50,880 nt of DNA from Fibrobacterota bacterium (lineage in GTDB: Bacteria > Fibrobacterota > Fibrobacteria > UBA11236). The notes beneath the pieces are model-generated. The model was not told the DNA's origin. It searched no databases and worked only from the letters and a program-made list of their open reading frames with translations. Location of the stretch: NCBI GenBank assembly GCA_019509785.1, contig JAEKLQ010000072.1, positions 1 through 50,880 on the forward strand. The letters run 5' to 3'. Both the position numbers and the translations under genes were made by a program. Below are positions 20,192 through 28,521 of the stretch, piece by piece. Numbering within the stretch: position 1 is the stretch's first letter; every line of letters begins with the position of its first letter.

Positions 20192-20560
20192 ATGAGTTGG
20201 TATATAGCCGTGCTCAAGAAATACGCCGTGTTTTCGGGACGCGCCCGCCGCAAGGAATATTGGATGTTCTGCCTTTTCAGCATCCTGTTCATAATCGTGG
20301 CGATGCTGTTGGATAGGGTATTGGGAACGTCCTTCAAGGGCATGGGGTACGGATGGATCTATTCCATCTACGCGCTCGGGGTGTTGATCCCAAGCCTCGC
20401 CGTCAGCGTTCGGCGGCTCCATGACACCGGGAAAAGCGGATGGTTCATCTTCATCAACCTGATTCCCCTGATCGGGGCCATCTGGGTCTTGATCGTACTC
20501 TGTTCCGAGGGGAACGCCGCGGGAAACAAGTACGGGATGAATCCGAAACTTGCCGCATAG
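20192..20560 (+). CDS. DUF805 membrane protein
   Basis: A 122-residue inner-membrane protein with the complete DUF805 pattern: the N-terminal FSGRARRKEYWMF, three to four hydrophobic helices, and the hallmark RRLHDTGKSGWF between helices two and three. Length is normal for the family. The ATG is preceded by AAAGGAAA. DUF805 proteins are widespread and of unknown biochemical role, often regarded as envelope-stress or phage-related membrane proteins. The gene stands alone between an exported-protein gene and the convergent aldehyde dehydrogenase gene. Confidence 0.9.
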   Translation: MSWYIAVLKKYAVFSGRARRKEYWMFCLFSILFIIVAMLLDRVLGTSFKGMGYGWIYSIYALGVLIPSLAVSVRRLHDTGKSGWFIFINLIPLIGAIWVLIVLCSEGNAAGNKYGMNPKLAA

Positions 20561-20565
20561 GCGGG

Positions 20566-20642
20566 CGGCTCGCATGGCCGCGAGCCGGCTGCCCGGGCCG
20601 ACCTTGGGGCGCCACGCGCGACCCCTCCCGTCCGGGGACGGG
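20566..20642. terminator. two hairpins between convergent genes
   Basis: CGGCTCGC/GCGAGCCG (20566-20587, eight-base stem, six-base loop) and CCCGTCC/GGACGGG (20627-20642) lie in the 102-base space between DUF805 and the convergent aldehyde dehydrogenase. Neither has a T-run. They may act as a bidirectional termination region. Confidence 0.4.
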
Positions 20643-20662
20643 CAGGAAGGGTAACCGATAAG

Positions 20663-22117
20663 CTACCGGTACTTCACGTAGCACACCTTGTGCTCGGTGA
20701 AGAACAGGATCCCGCTCGTCCCCGCCTCGGGCAGACCCGCGCCCGATTCCTTCACGCCGCCGAATTCCAATTGCGGCTCCTTGTAGGAAGACATGATGTT
20801 CACGTGGGCCAGGCCCACGTCGGTCTTCTCCATGAAGGTGAGCGCATGGCCCAGGTTCCGGGTGAAGATGGATGAGGCCAGGCCGAAGGGCACGTCGTTG
20901 GCCAGCGCCACCGCCTCCTCAAAGGTGTCCACCGTCATGACCGAAAGCACGGGTCCGAAGATTTCCTCCTGGGCGATGGTCATCTTGGGGGTGACGCCCG
21001 TGAACATCACCGGCTTGATGAAACAGGTTTTCTCGGAATCGTCCGCGGGCGCTTGCATGCTGGGATGCAGCTTCGCGCCCTCTTCCAGGCCCTTGCGGAT
21101 GTATCCGAGGATGGTCCGCTTTTGCTCGGTGCCGCATACCGGGCCCATGCCGGTCTTCGGATCCATGCCGTCCCCGATTTGGAGCTTGGCGATTTCGGCC
21201 GCGAGCCTTTCGGTGAAAACGGGGGCGATGCCGCGCGTGACGATGACTCGGCTGGTGGAGGTGCACCATTGGCCCGCGCAGGCGTAGGCGGCTTTCGCGA
21301 TGGAGGCCACGGCCAAGTCCAGATCCGCATCGTCCAGGACGATGGCCGGATTCTTGCCGCCCAGCTCGAGCTGGCAAGGCGTCAGGTTTTCGGCGGCCTG
21401 CTTTTGGATGCCCTTGCCTACCGGCGTCGATCCCGTGAAGGAGATGGCCTTGATGCGCGGATCGCCCACGATCACCCCGCCGACGTTGCGGCCGGAGCCG
21501 GTCACGCAGTTGAACACGCCCGCGGGGAGCCCGGCGTCGTGGAAGGCCTGGGTGAAGGCCAAGCCGACCCCGGGGGTGAGGCTGGCGGGCTTGAAGACCA
21601 CGGTGTTCCCCGCCATCAGGGCCGGGGTGCATTTGCGGCCGGGGACGTTGAAGGGGAAGTTCCAGGGGGCGATGACGCCTACCGCGCCCCGCGGCTCGCG
21701 GGTCGAATAGGCCAGGGTCCCGCCGATTTCGACCGGCAAGGTCTTGCCCATCATGCGCATGCCTTCGGCGATCTGGAAATCCATTTCCTTGATGGCGGAA
21801 TCGATTTCGCCCCGGGATTCGGCCAGGGTCTTACCGTTCTCTTTCGTGATCACCGTAGCGATTTGCTCGCGTCGTTCGACGATGAGTTGCAGCGCCTTCC
21901 TGAGAATGGCCTGCCTTTCCTGCGGCGACTTGGCGCGCCAGGGACCGAAGGCGGCATGCGCCGCGGCGATGGCCTCTTGGGTATCTTCCGGGGACGAGTC
22001 GGCGTAAAGCCCGGTCACTTCGGCGAGGTTGGCCGGATTCCGCTGCTCGAAAGTCTTCTGCCCGGACGCCTTTTTCCATTGCCCCTGTATGTAATTGCAG
22101 CCTTGCATTCTATTCAT
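20663..22117 (-). CDS. NAD(P)-dependent aldehyde dehydrogenase
   Basis: A 484-residue member of the ALDH superfamily and of normal length. The cofactor region includes VIAPWNFPFN and FTGSTPVGKGI. The general base Glu251 lies in LELGGKNP and the nucleophile Cys285 in GQWCTSTSR. The late motif EEIFGPVLSV is present. ALDHs with GQWC rather than GQVC often oxidise semialdehydes such as 2-oxoglutarate semialdehyde, but substrate cannot be fixed from the sequence. It is the last gene of an operon behind a LarA-like protein and an iron-containing alcohol dehydrogenase, which suggests conversion of a hydroxy compound via an aldehyde to an acid. A second ATG at 22108 is an alternative start. Confidence 0.9.
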   Translation of the reverse strand: MNRMQGCNYIQGQWKKASGQKTFEQRNPANLAEVTGLYADSSPEDTQEAIAAAHAAFGPWRAKSPQERQAILRKALQLIVERREQIATVITKENGKTLAESRGEIDSAIKEMDFQIAEGMRMMGKTLPVEIGGTLAYSTREPRGAVGVIAPWNFPFNVPGRKCTPALMAGNTVVFKPASLTPGVGLAFTQAFHDAGLPAGVFNCVTGSGRNVGGVIVGDPRIKAISFTGSTPVGKGIQKQAAENLTPCQLELGGKNPAIVLDDADLDLAVASIAKAAYACAGQWCTSTSRVIVTRGIAPVFTERLAAEIAKLQIGDGMDPKTGMGPVCGTEQKRTILGYIRKGLEEGAKLHPSMQAPADDSEKTCFIKPVMFTGVTPKMTIAQEEIFGPVLSVMTVDTFEEAVALANDVPFGLASSIFTRNLGHALTFMEKTDVGLAHVNIMSSYKEPQLEFGGVKESGAGLPEAGTSGILFFTEHKVCYVKYR

Positions 22118-22165
22118 TCTCCCGTTTCATGCTGATAATGCGCTCCGGATCCGACGTCCGGGATT

Positions 22166-23464
22166 TTATCCGTGGTTCAGTATGTCCTCGATCCCGGAAA
22201 TCAACTCCACCCGCCCGGCCATATCCCGGTACAGCGCCGGCGATACGGACATCTCTTCGAGATGCAGGGTGTTCGCGATGCGGATGACACGCAGCTCCTC
22301 GAAAGCCCGGCCGCCCGTAGTGCGCGTGGCGATATCAAAGGCATGCGCCATGTCGTCCGCGACGATGGGGGTCTTCCCCCGCTCCAGGAAGGTGGTGGTG
22401 ATGACGTTCGCGTACATGGCCTTGAAATCGATCTTGTCGAACAGGTTCCGGGTGATGATGTCCGCCAGGCCTACGCCTAAAGCGTTCCCGTGCGACTCGG
22501 GGGAAAGGTCATCCGCGATGATGCTTCCGATTTCCGGCAAGTCCGGCTCGGGGGAGCCCTTCACGCGTATCCGTCCGATGATGTTGGTGTCCATCCCGGT
22601 CCCGCTCAGGTTCTTCCCGATGGTATCGACGATGAGGATGTCGATGCGCTCCGCGGGCAACTTCGGCATGCTGGCCACGGCCAGGCGGAGCAGCTCCGGC
22701 TCCTCCGCGAGGATGGCCTCCGGCTTCTGCGCCCGCACCCGCATGGTATCGTCATGGGCGTCTTCGACCACCGCCAGGCTGAAGAGGATTTTCCCGGTAG
22801 CGAAGATTTCCTTGGCGGCCAGGGGAATCAGATCCCTTAAGCCCCGCACCCCCAGCCCATGCATGATCTTGGCCTGCTCATGGTTGCCCAGGCCCACCAC
22901 GCTCATCTTGACCAGGCCGCTTTCATAGGTGGAATGGAAATCGGTATGCGGCTTGATCCGGTTCAACAGCACCACGCCATCCGCTTCGAAAGCGGTTTTT
23001 CCCATGAACAGTTTATGGGATAAACCAGGCGCGGGGATCTCCGCCACGTCCATGGATGAGACGATGGGCACGCCCAGGGCCGCTTCCGTGATACCCAAGC
23101 CGGCCAGGATTTCCGCTTGGCCGGCCGCGTTCGCGCCGCCGTGGCTGCCCATGGCGGGAACCACGAATGGCTGCGCGCCCTTCGCCTTGAGGAAGGCGAT
23201 CAGTTCCCGCGTGAGCAGCGCCAGATTGGCGATGCCGCGGCTGCCGATGCCGACCGCGATGCGCGCGCCCGGCTTCAGCCGCAAATCCAGCGCGGCCAAT
23301 TCCAGGCGCAGGGCTGCGGGAAGATCGGCGATCTTCTGGGAAGGGAAGCTCTGCCGGATTTTCATGCCCGGCAGCCGGATGGATGCGGGCACCTGGGACG
23401 ACGGCCTTCCTTGAGCGGGGCCGGCCTTGGGAAAAGCGGTTTTAGTCACGCTCGACCCGGCCAT
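22166..23464 (-). CDS. LarA (lactate racemase)-like protein, DUF2088 family
   Basis: A 432-residue protein related to the nickel-pincer racemase/epimerase LarA. Visible motifs are the N-terminal domain phrase MKIRQSFP...LPAALR, IAVGIGSRGIAN, then AMGSHGGANAAGQ (residues 104-116), where LarA-type enzymes have the histidine-containing loop, and NRIKPHTDFHSTYESGL with further histidines. Homologs of LarA act on a range of 2-hydroxy acids. No larB, larC or larE cofactor-synthesis genes are in this window, so nickel-pincer use is unproven here. The start overlaps the end of the upstream alcohol dehydrogenase by 23 bases, which shows tight coupling. It probably supplies or interconverts a hydroxy-acid substrate for the two dehydrogenases. 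Confidence 0.75.
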   Translation of the reverse strand: MAGSSVTKTAFPKAGPAQGRPSSQVPASIRLPGMKIRQSFPSQKIADLPAALRLELAALDLRLKPGARIAVGIGSRGIANLALLTRELIAFLKAKGAQPFVVPAMGSHGGANAAGQAEILAGLGITEAALGVPIVSSMDVAEIPAPGLSHKLFMGKTAFEADGVVLLNRIKPHTDFHSTYESGLVKMSVVGLGNHEQAKIMHGLGVRGLRDLIPLAAKEIFATGKILFSLAVVEDAHDDTMRVRAQKPEAILAEEPELLRLAVASMPKLPAERIDILIVDTIGKNLSGTGMDTNIIGRIRVKGSPEPDLPEIGSIIADDLSPESHGNALGVGLADIITRNLFDKIDFKAMYANVITTTFLERGKTPIVADDMAHAFDIATRTTGGRAFEELRVIRIANTLHLEEMSVSPALYRDMAGRVELISGIEDILNHG

Positions 23465-24605
23465 GATAGGCCTTGCGGTAAATGGCTTCCGCGTCCTGCA
23501 ATTCCACTTTGCGCGGATTGTTGTCCATGAGTCGCGTCACCAAGAGCGCCGCTTTCGCCATTTCGGGAATGGCCGACTCGGGGATGCCCAACTCCTGCAG
23601 GCTTTGCGGGATGCCGCAGGCCTTGGAGATTTCCCGGATCTGCATCACCCCGTTGAAAGCGGTCTCTTCGTCGTCGCGGCCCTTGGGGGCGCCCACGGCG
23701 ATGGCGATTTCCGCGTACTTGCGCAGATTGCCCTGGAGATTGAAGACCATGACGAAGGGAAGCAGGACGGAATTCGAAACGCCATGGGAAACCTTGAAGG
23801 TACCCCCCAGCGGATAGGCCATGGCATGCACGGCGGCGGTGTTCACGGGTCCGAGGCAGAGGCCCCCGTACAAGCTGCCGAGGGACATGGCCGTGCGGGC
23901 CTCGAGATCGGCGCCGTTGCGGATGCAGCGCTCCAGGCTGGCGGCGATGAGGCGCGCGCCTTCGATGGCCAGGTTGTCGACGATGGGATGGGCGTGGCGG
24001 TTGGTGTAGGCCTCGATGCAATGGGTCATGGCGTCCATGCCGGTGGCGGCCGTGACCGCGGCGGGCAGGGACAATGTCAAGTCCGGATCGACGATGGCGA
24101 CGTCGGGGATGAGGTACGGGCTGACCACGCCCTTTTTCAGCTTGGCCTGGGTGTCGGTCAGGATGGCGATGGGGGTGACCTCGCTTCCCGTGCCCGCGGT
24201 GGTGGAGACGGAGATGAGGCGGATGTTCCGCCCGGAAACCTTCCCGACGCCGATGATGTCTTGGGTCTTCTGCTTTCCGTCGAACAGCACGGCCACCAAT
24301 TTCGCGAGGTCCATGGCGGATCCGCCGCCGATGCCGACGATGGCGTCCGGGGAGAAGGCCCGCACCGGGGCCAACAGGATTTCCAAGGCTTCCAAGGGCG
24401 GCTCGGGGACGACCTCGGTGGAGACGAGCACGGATTTGCCGGCTTTTTCCAATTCGGCAACCAGCGGGTTGATGCGGGCGCGGATCGGGGCGTCCACGAG
24501 GATGAAGATGCGGTTCTGGTTTTTGAGATGGTGCGGAAGGGTGGCAAGCTTGCCGCTTCCGAATTCGATGCTATTGGGCACATTCAGGGTCAAAGGGGCG
24601 ATCAT
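23442..24605 (-). CDS. iron-containing alcohol dehydrogenase
   Basis: A 387-residue group III (Fe-ADH) dehydrogenase. The nucleotide-binding motif is GIGGGSAMDLAK, with STTAGTGSEVTP following. The metal-binding region includes MDAMTHCIEAY and AVHAMAYPLGG, then KVSHGVSNS with the conserved HG. Length is normal. It is the first gene of an operon with the LarA-like and aldehyde dehydrogenase genes. Such enzymes interconvert alcohols and aldehydes or ketones with NAD(P)H, for example 1,3-propanediol, 4-hydroxybutyrate or lactaldehyde. Which of these applies is not visible. The upstream 165 bases contain an A/T-rich segment near 24660-24675 and an orphan plus-strand terminator. Confidence 0.9.
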   Translation of the reverse strand: MIAPLTLNVPNSIEFGSGKLATLPHHLKNQNRIFILVDAPIRARINPLVAELEKAGKSVLVSTEVVPEPPLEALEILLAPVRAFSPDAIVGIGGGSAMDLAKLVAVLFDGKQKTQDIIGVGKVSGRNIRLISVSTTAGTGSEVTPIAILTDTQAKLKKGVVSPYLIPDVAIVDPDLTLSLPAAVTAATGMDAMTHCIEAYTNRHAHPIVDNLAIEGARLIAASLERCIRNGADLEARTAMSLGSLYGGLCLGPVNTAAVHAMAYPLGGTFKVSHGVSNSVLLPFVMVFNLQGNLRKYAEIAIAVGAPKGRDDEETAFNGVMQIREISKACGIPQSLQELGIPESAIPEMAKAALLVTRLMDNNPRKVELQDAEAIYRKAYHGRVERD

Positions 24606-24664
24606 CCGGGTTTCCTTTTATCCGTTCAACGCGGGTCCACGCGCCGAAAATCAGGGAATGAATC

Positions 24665-24771
24665 TAATATAGCGAGAAGCCCCCGGCTCCGGTCGTGATC
24701 GCCGCGGCGGTCGCCCTCCCCTTGGTTTCGCGCCGCCAAAGAGTCCTTAAGGGCGGCTATTTTTTGCTTTT
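24665..24771 (+). ncRNA. candidate small RNA with intrinsic terminator
   Basis: GCCGCC (24732-24737) and GGCGGC (24752-24757) form a stem followed by TATTTTTTGCTTTT, a convincing plus-strand terminator. Yet no plus-strand gene lies upstream, since the neighbours on both sides are on the minus strand. TAATAT at 24665-24670 could serve as a -10 box, giving a transcript of about 90 bases. No good -35 is visible. The terminator overlaps the stop codon of the minus-strand gene at 24770. Confidence 0.3.
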
Positions 24772-25402
24772 ATCGCAGGTTCCAAACCAGACGGCCCGCC
24801 CAGCCCCCGTCCGGCATAGGCGCAAGGGAAACTTGAGGCACGCCCTTGCGCGGCGCGCGCGCGAGGTTGAAGCCGATTAAGGCCCCGATCGGCGCGCCCG
24901 CCATCGCTATCATGCTGGATTGAAACCAGGCGTCCTCGTTCCGGAGCCGGGTGACCAGGGCCGTGCCGCCGAAACCAATCGCGCTGCCCAGTAATGCGGA
25001 AGCATAGGTCACCTTGAGCGATCCGGAGTAATTCTCGTCCGTTCCGAATCGATAGACCCCGTAGGGAAAGGCCCCGGCAAACCCGAGGATGCCTCCGATG
25101 AAAGCGCCCCCGATTCCCGCGAAGCCGCAATCCTCCCCCCATACGGCGCATCCGGCCGCAAGCATCCCCGCACCGGCGGCTCCGCCCAGCAGTAATCCCC
25201 CCGATCCATAAGCCATACCGCCCAGGATCTGTTTCCCCAGTCCCGGAGGTTCGGGGCGATCAGGAGCTTGCGGCTCCGCGGCGGCAATGGGCGGTGAACC
25301 GCTCTCCAGGTTGGGCGCGGCGGGGCTTTGCGCCCTCGCGGCGCTCATGGAAAGAAGGGAAATGAGGAGCATCGGCATTTGAGCGCATGGCACATTCTTC
25401 AT
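24770..25402 (-). CDS. glycine-rich membrane protein, relative of the product at 18633-19256
   Basis: A 210-residue protein with an N-terminal signal (PMLLISLLSMSAARA), a proline-rich linker (residues 27-53) and then repeated glycine-rich hydrophobic segments: GGMAYGSGGLLLGGAAGAGM, GIGGAFIGGILGFAGAF and LLGSAIGFGGTALV. Two cysteines, in AAGCAVW and EDCGFAG, sit at the same place as the cysteine pair in the product of 18633-19256, and both proteins end with a soluble tail. I take them as distant paralogs. The glycine zipper-like stretches suggest helix packing in the outer or inner membrane. The family is not one I can name. No partner genes are adjacent. Confidence 0.6.
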   Translation of the reverse strand: MKNVPCAQMPMLLISLLSMSAARAQSPAAPNLESGSPPIAAAEPQAPDRPEPPGLGKQILGGMAYGSGGLLLGGAAGAGMLAAGCAVWGEDCGFAGIGGAFIGGILGFAGAFPYGVYRFGTDENYSGSLKVTYASALLGSAIGFGGTALVTRLRNEDAWFQSSMIAMAGAPIGALIGFNLARAPRKGVPQVSLAPMPDGGWAGRLVWNLR

Positions 25403-25544
25403 CGAGCTTGACCTACTTCAACGCGGTATCGAAGGGAATCCTATACCATCAGGTCCATTGGACGAGAACCGGAGAAGGAATTGTTCCGAACGGAAAGGAC
25501 GCGCTAGGCCGCAGGGGTTGTGTTAGCCTGGGTTCGATGGTCTA

Positions 25545-26543
25545 TCATCCCTGGCGCGGCTCGAAAGGGACGGCCCAGGAAGGGCTGGCCTTATCCCTAT
25601 TCGTATCCCCCCACTCGAGCTGATACTTATCCTGCAGGGTCTGGCGCCAGGCGGTTGCATCCGGTTTCTCCAGGCCGTAGACCTGCATTCCGAGTTGAAG
25701 CAGGAATCCCCAAACGGCTTCGGCCCGCAGAAGCGGTGGCGGCCCATCCGGATCCGGCCCGAATTCCTTGTAGAGCAGATGCAGGCGAAGGTCATTCCCT
25801 TCCTTGCTGCCGGGCAGGGGCGGCTGCCGATACTCGAAGGGCACGCGATAGAACCCCCGCTTTTCGAAGGCGGGCGCGGTACCGTCTTTGGGATCACATT
25901 CAATGAACCATCCCTTCGCCCCCATCCGGTCCCGGAGCATGGAATCCTCCACGGCGGAGATCAGGCCGGCAAGATGGCCTTTGCGGCGCTGATCGGGGCT
26001 TAGCGCCAAATAACCTCCGAATCCGAACCCGGGAAACGTAAAGAAGGAAACCATTCCGATGCTTCCGATATCGGGTTCGGCCGGATCCGAAACCGCGCAA
26101 AGGTGGTAGGCGCAGGTTTCGGTCTTATCATTCCGCTTTTTATTTCGTTCCCCCTGCTTGTCCAATGCCTTCGTGAATTCCTGCTTCGCAATCGAGGTCT
26201 GCGTCTTGCCCGCGAAGGCCTCCTCATAAATCCGCATGGAGGCGTTGAACGCCCCGTCCCCCGACGCCTGGCATTCGCGTAGCTTCATGCGGCTATGCGC
26301 CTGATCCAGGTACTCTCCGAACGAAACCAAAGGGACATTCGGGGACCGGGAAAGGCTTTTAGACATGAACTTATAGGCGTCTTCCATTTCAGGTTTCTCG
26401 ATCCGCATGGCCCAGAGCATATAGGCCTTGATAACCTCCCTTAGTCCGTCGACCTTGATGGACCCGTCCGTCTCCCAGAGGGCTCCCGCATTGGCAGCGC
26501 CCTCCCCCTGCATGCGTTTCGCCATGAGCAATAAATGCGTCAC
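25545..26543 (-). CDS. C-terminal piece of a split double-GNAT protein
   Basis: A 332-residue frame beginning with GTG. It starts in the middle of an acetyltransferase fold: THLLLMAKRMQGEGAANAGA is the helix that normally follows the acetyl-CoA loop, and that loop (KQGVGTKI) is in the overlapping gene. It then contains a second complete GNAT domain with FGGYLALSPDQRRKGHLAGL as its own acetyl-CoA motif (RRKGHLAG in place of R/QxxGxG/A) and FIECDPKDGTAPAFEKRGFYRV as motif B. No good ribosome site precedes the GTG. The natural reading is that this is the C-terminal third of one protein broken by a single-base shift near 26540. Confidence 0.6.
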   Translation of the reverse strand: MTHLLLMAKRMQGEGAANAGALWETDGSIKVDGLREVIKAYMLWAMRIEKPEMEDAYKFMSKSLSRSPNVPLVSFGEYLDQAHSRMKLRECQASGDGAFNASMRIYEEAFAGKTQTSIAKQEFTKALDKQGERNKKRNDKTETCAYHLCAVSDPAEPDIGSIGMVSFFTFPGFGFGGYLALSPDQRRKGHLAGLISAVEDSMLRDRMGAKGWFIECDPKDGTAPAFEKRGFYRVPFEYRQPPLPGSKEGNDLRLHLLYKEFGPDPDGPPPLLRAEAVWGFLLQLGMQVYGLEKPDATAWRQTLQDKYQLEWGDTNRDKASPSWAVPFEPRQG

Positions 26544-28455
26544 CTATTTTCGTCCCCACGCCTTGCTTACGCCATGCCGGATGTATGGCGAGGAATTCGA
26601 TAACTCCGGCATTGGGTTCCGCGAAGTAATCGCAGATTGAGACAGCGACGGGATTGCCTTGGTCCAACAAGGCCAACACATGATAATTGTTCCGTCCGTA
26701 CCAGCCGGATCTTTTTTTCACGAGGTAAGCGACGATGTTTTTCAACGACTCGCGCTCGTCGGGATCCGGAAACTCCTTCTCGTACAAATGCTTGTAAAGC
26801 TTGGACAGGAGACTGAGGTCGGCACGGCTCGCCTGGAATTCATGAGCTTCGAATTCCAGTCCGGCAGGGCGGGACACCTCTTTTCGCCCTATCTCTCTCT
26901 TGAACCGGCTGACCCACCCGGGAACATGGCACGCCGACAAGTCGCTCCCTCCCAACGGGGCATCCGGATTGACGCGTTTCCTGAGATCCTCATGCTCCTT
27001 ACGTTCCAAGATCATCCGCAAGTAGTGGCTGATCGTGAAGCCCGGGAAGCTATGGATTGGTTTGGACGCGCAACCCGTTTCGTCGATGGCGCAGACAAGG
27101 CGGCACCGGAAACGGGAATCGTTTTCTTGCGCTTGCTCCAGGAACCGGATGGTTTTCTCGGCCAACCTTTCCTTGAAAAAGGTAAATGCGCCTTCATCGA
27201 AGAGATTGGCATGCTCGTAGATGGGGATCAATCTCTGCCAAGGATCCGATGGCGGTATTCCTTCGGGCCATCGGGAAGATTCCGTGACTTCGAGCATCAG
27301 CCAGATGTAGGCCGAATAGTATCCGGATGAATCATTGGAACCAAGTGACCCCTTCTCCGCGTGGGTCACGTATTCCAGGAGCAGGCCGGATTCATCCGAA
27401 TCGAGTAAGGAGGATTGGGCGCGGGCCAGTTCCCCTTCGTCCATGCTTTCGCACCAGATGGGAACGCCGGTGAAGACGACGCGGGAGCCTAATGCCGGAC
27501 GGTGCGGTTTCGGGATCAGATCGGCCGTGGCACGTTCCATTTCCAGTTTCCCGAGCACGGAATTCCGCTTGGAGTAGGGAATGAACACCGGAAGGGAGTT
27601 GTTCTCGTCGCCATAACCGAATTGCATCGCGATGCCCCCCTGCCAGAGGTTACAAGTGCAAAGCGGGATGCTGGGCCCCCATAACAGCCACGTGTCCATG
27701 ATGAAACGGTTCACCATGGGACGGAAGTCCCCTTCACTAGAATCATACTGATCCAGGATGTGCTTCCAATCATCTTCGAAATGGGCCAATAATCCAGTGA
27801 CCAAGTGCAGCGGCATCAGATATCCGTCCGGAATCTTGACTTGGCAGAAAAAACGGCCGCGCTCCGGTTTCGTGAGGGGGGCGGCGGCAAAATGGAACAG
27901 GAAGCGGAGATAATTGCGGATCTCATCCTCGGCTTTGTAAAAGGCGAAGGTATTGGGCAAGGTGATGGTCGGCCGTTCATGGTCGGGGGTGTACGCCAAA
28001 CTGCGTAGTTCATCCCGGATCTCGCGTTTCCACTTCTTCAATTCAGCGGCATACTCCGAATTGATTTTCTCCTTGGTGGATGGATCGCGGCTGTTATCCT
28101 TGACGGGACGAGGCTTGAGGATTTCCAACTCCACGCGCAGCCGAACGACCCGGAACAGGCTATGATTGGCCAACAGCTGCATCGCGCATCCGAACATTTC
28201 CCATAGGACTTGCCACCACGGCGTGATCTTCTTGCTGTTTAGGCAATGGCGTAGGATCTGGAACGAGGGCCGGATTTGGTTGCGGAAAACAAAGGTCCCT
28301 CCTCCCAAGGCCAGAGATACTGGGAATATTGACCAGTAGTGTGCCCCGAAGTGCCATGTACCCTTCGCTAGATTCCAAAGGCTTTTCAAGATGTGCGCGA
28401 GGCCGTTCGGGATTTGCCGGACGATTTCCAGAAGTTTCAGGATTCGGTGCAGCAT
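26389..28455 (-). CDS. N-terminal piece of a split double-GNAT protein with a large unknown domain
   Basis: The start at 28455 follows GGGGAG by four bases. Residues 1-70 are hydrophobic or amphipathic (LHRILKLLEIV, WSIFPVSLALGGGTF), suggesting membrane association. Residues 100-520 are a large region I do not recognise. It includes YNP-free phrases such as GPSIPLCTCNLWQGGIAMQF and CRLVCAIDETG. From about residue 560 a GNAT domain begins (LSLLSKLYKHLYEKEF, then GVIEFLAIHPAWRKQGVGTKI). Directly after the acetyl-CoA loop KQGVGTKI the frame becomes arginine- and glycine-rich and ends after about 50 non-protein-like residues. Shifting by one base restores the fold in the frame of the next feature. 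Acceptor substrate unknown. Confidence 0.6.
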   Translation of the reverse strand: MLHRILKLLEIVRQIPNGLAHILKSLWNLAKGTWHFGAHYWSIFPVSLALGGGTFVFRNQIRPSFQILRHCLNSKKITPWWQVLWEMFGCAMQLLANHSLFRVVRLRVELEILKPRPVKDNSRDPSTKEKINSEYAAELKKWKREIRDELRSLAYTPDHERPTITLPNTFAFYKAEDEIRNYLRFLFHFAAAPLTKPERGRFFCQVKIPDGYLMPLHLVTGLLAHFEDDWKHILDQYDSSEGDFRPMVNRFIMDTWLLWGPSIPLCTCNLWQGGIAMQFGYGDENNSLPVFIPYSKRNSVLGKLEMERATADLIPKPHRPALGSRVVFTGVPIWCESMDEGELARAQSSLLDSDESGLLLEYVTHAEKGSLGSNDSSGYYSAYIWLMLEVTESSRWPEGIPPSDPWQRLIPIYEHANLFDEGAFTFFKERLAEKTIRFLEQAQENDSRFRCRLVCAIDETGCASKPIHSFPGFTISHYLRMILERKEHEDLRKRVNPDAPLGGSDLSACHVPGWVSRFKREIGRKEVSRPAGLEFEAHEFQASRADLSLLSKLYKHLYEKEFPDPDERESLKNIVAYLVKKRSGWYGRNNYHVLALLDQGNPVAVSICDYFAEPNAGVIEFLAIHPAWRKQGVGTKIGDAFIAHGETHAGGGRCQCGSPLGDGRVHQGRRTKGGYQGLYALGHADRET

Positions 28456-28521
28456 CGCGCTCCCCAGGTTTACAACGTGAGTTCCGTCTCGGGCCAGGCC
28501 CACAAAACTAATCGATTCCAA

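Noticed and set aside
25387-25623. A 78-residue plus-strand frame between the GNAT and glycine-rich protein genes
   Set aside because: It overlaps the ends of two better-supported minus-strand genes and shows no domain or ribosome site.
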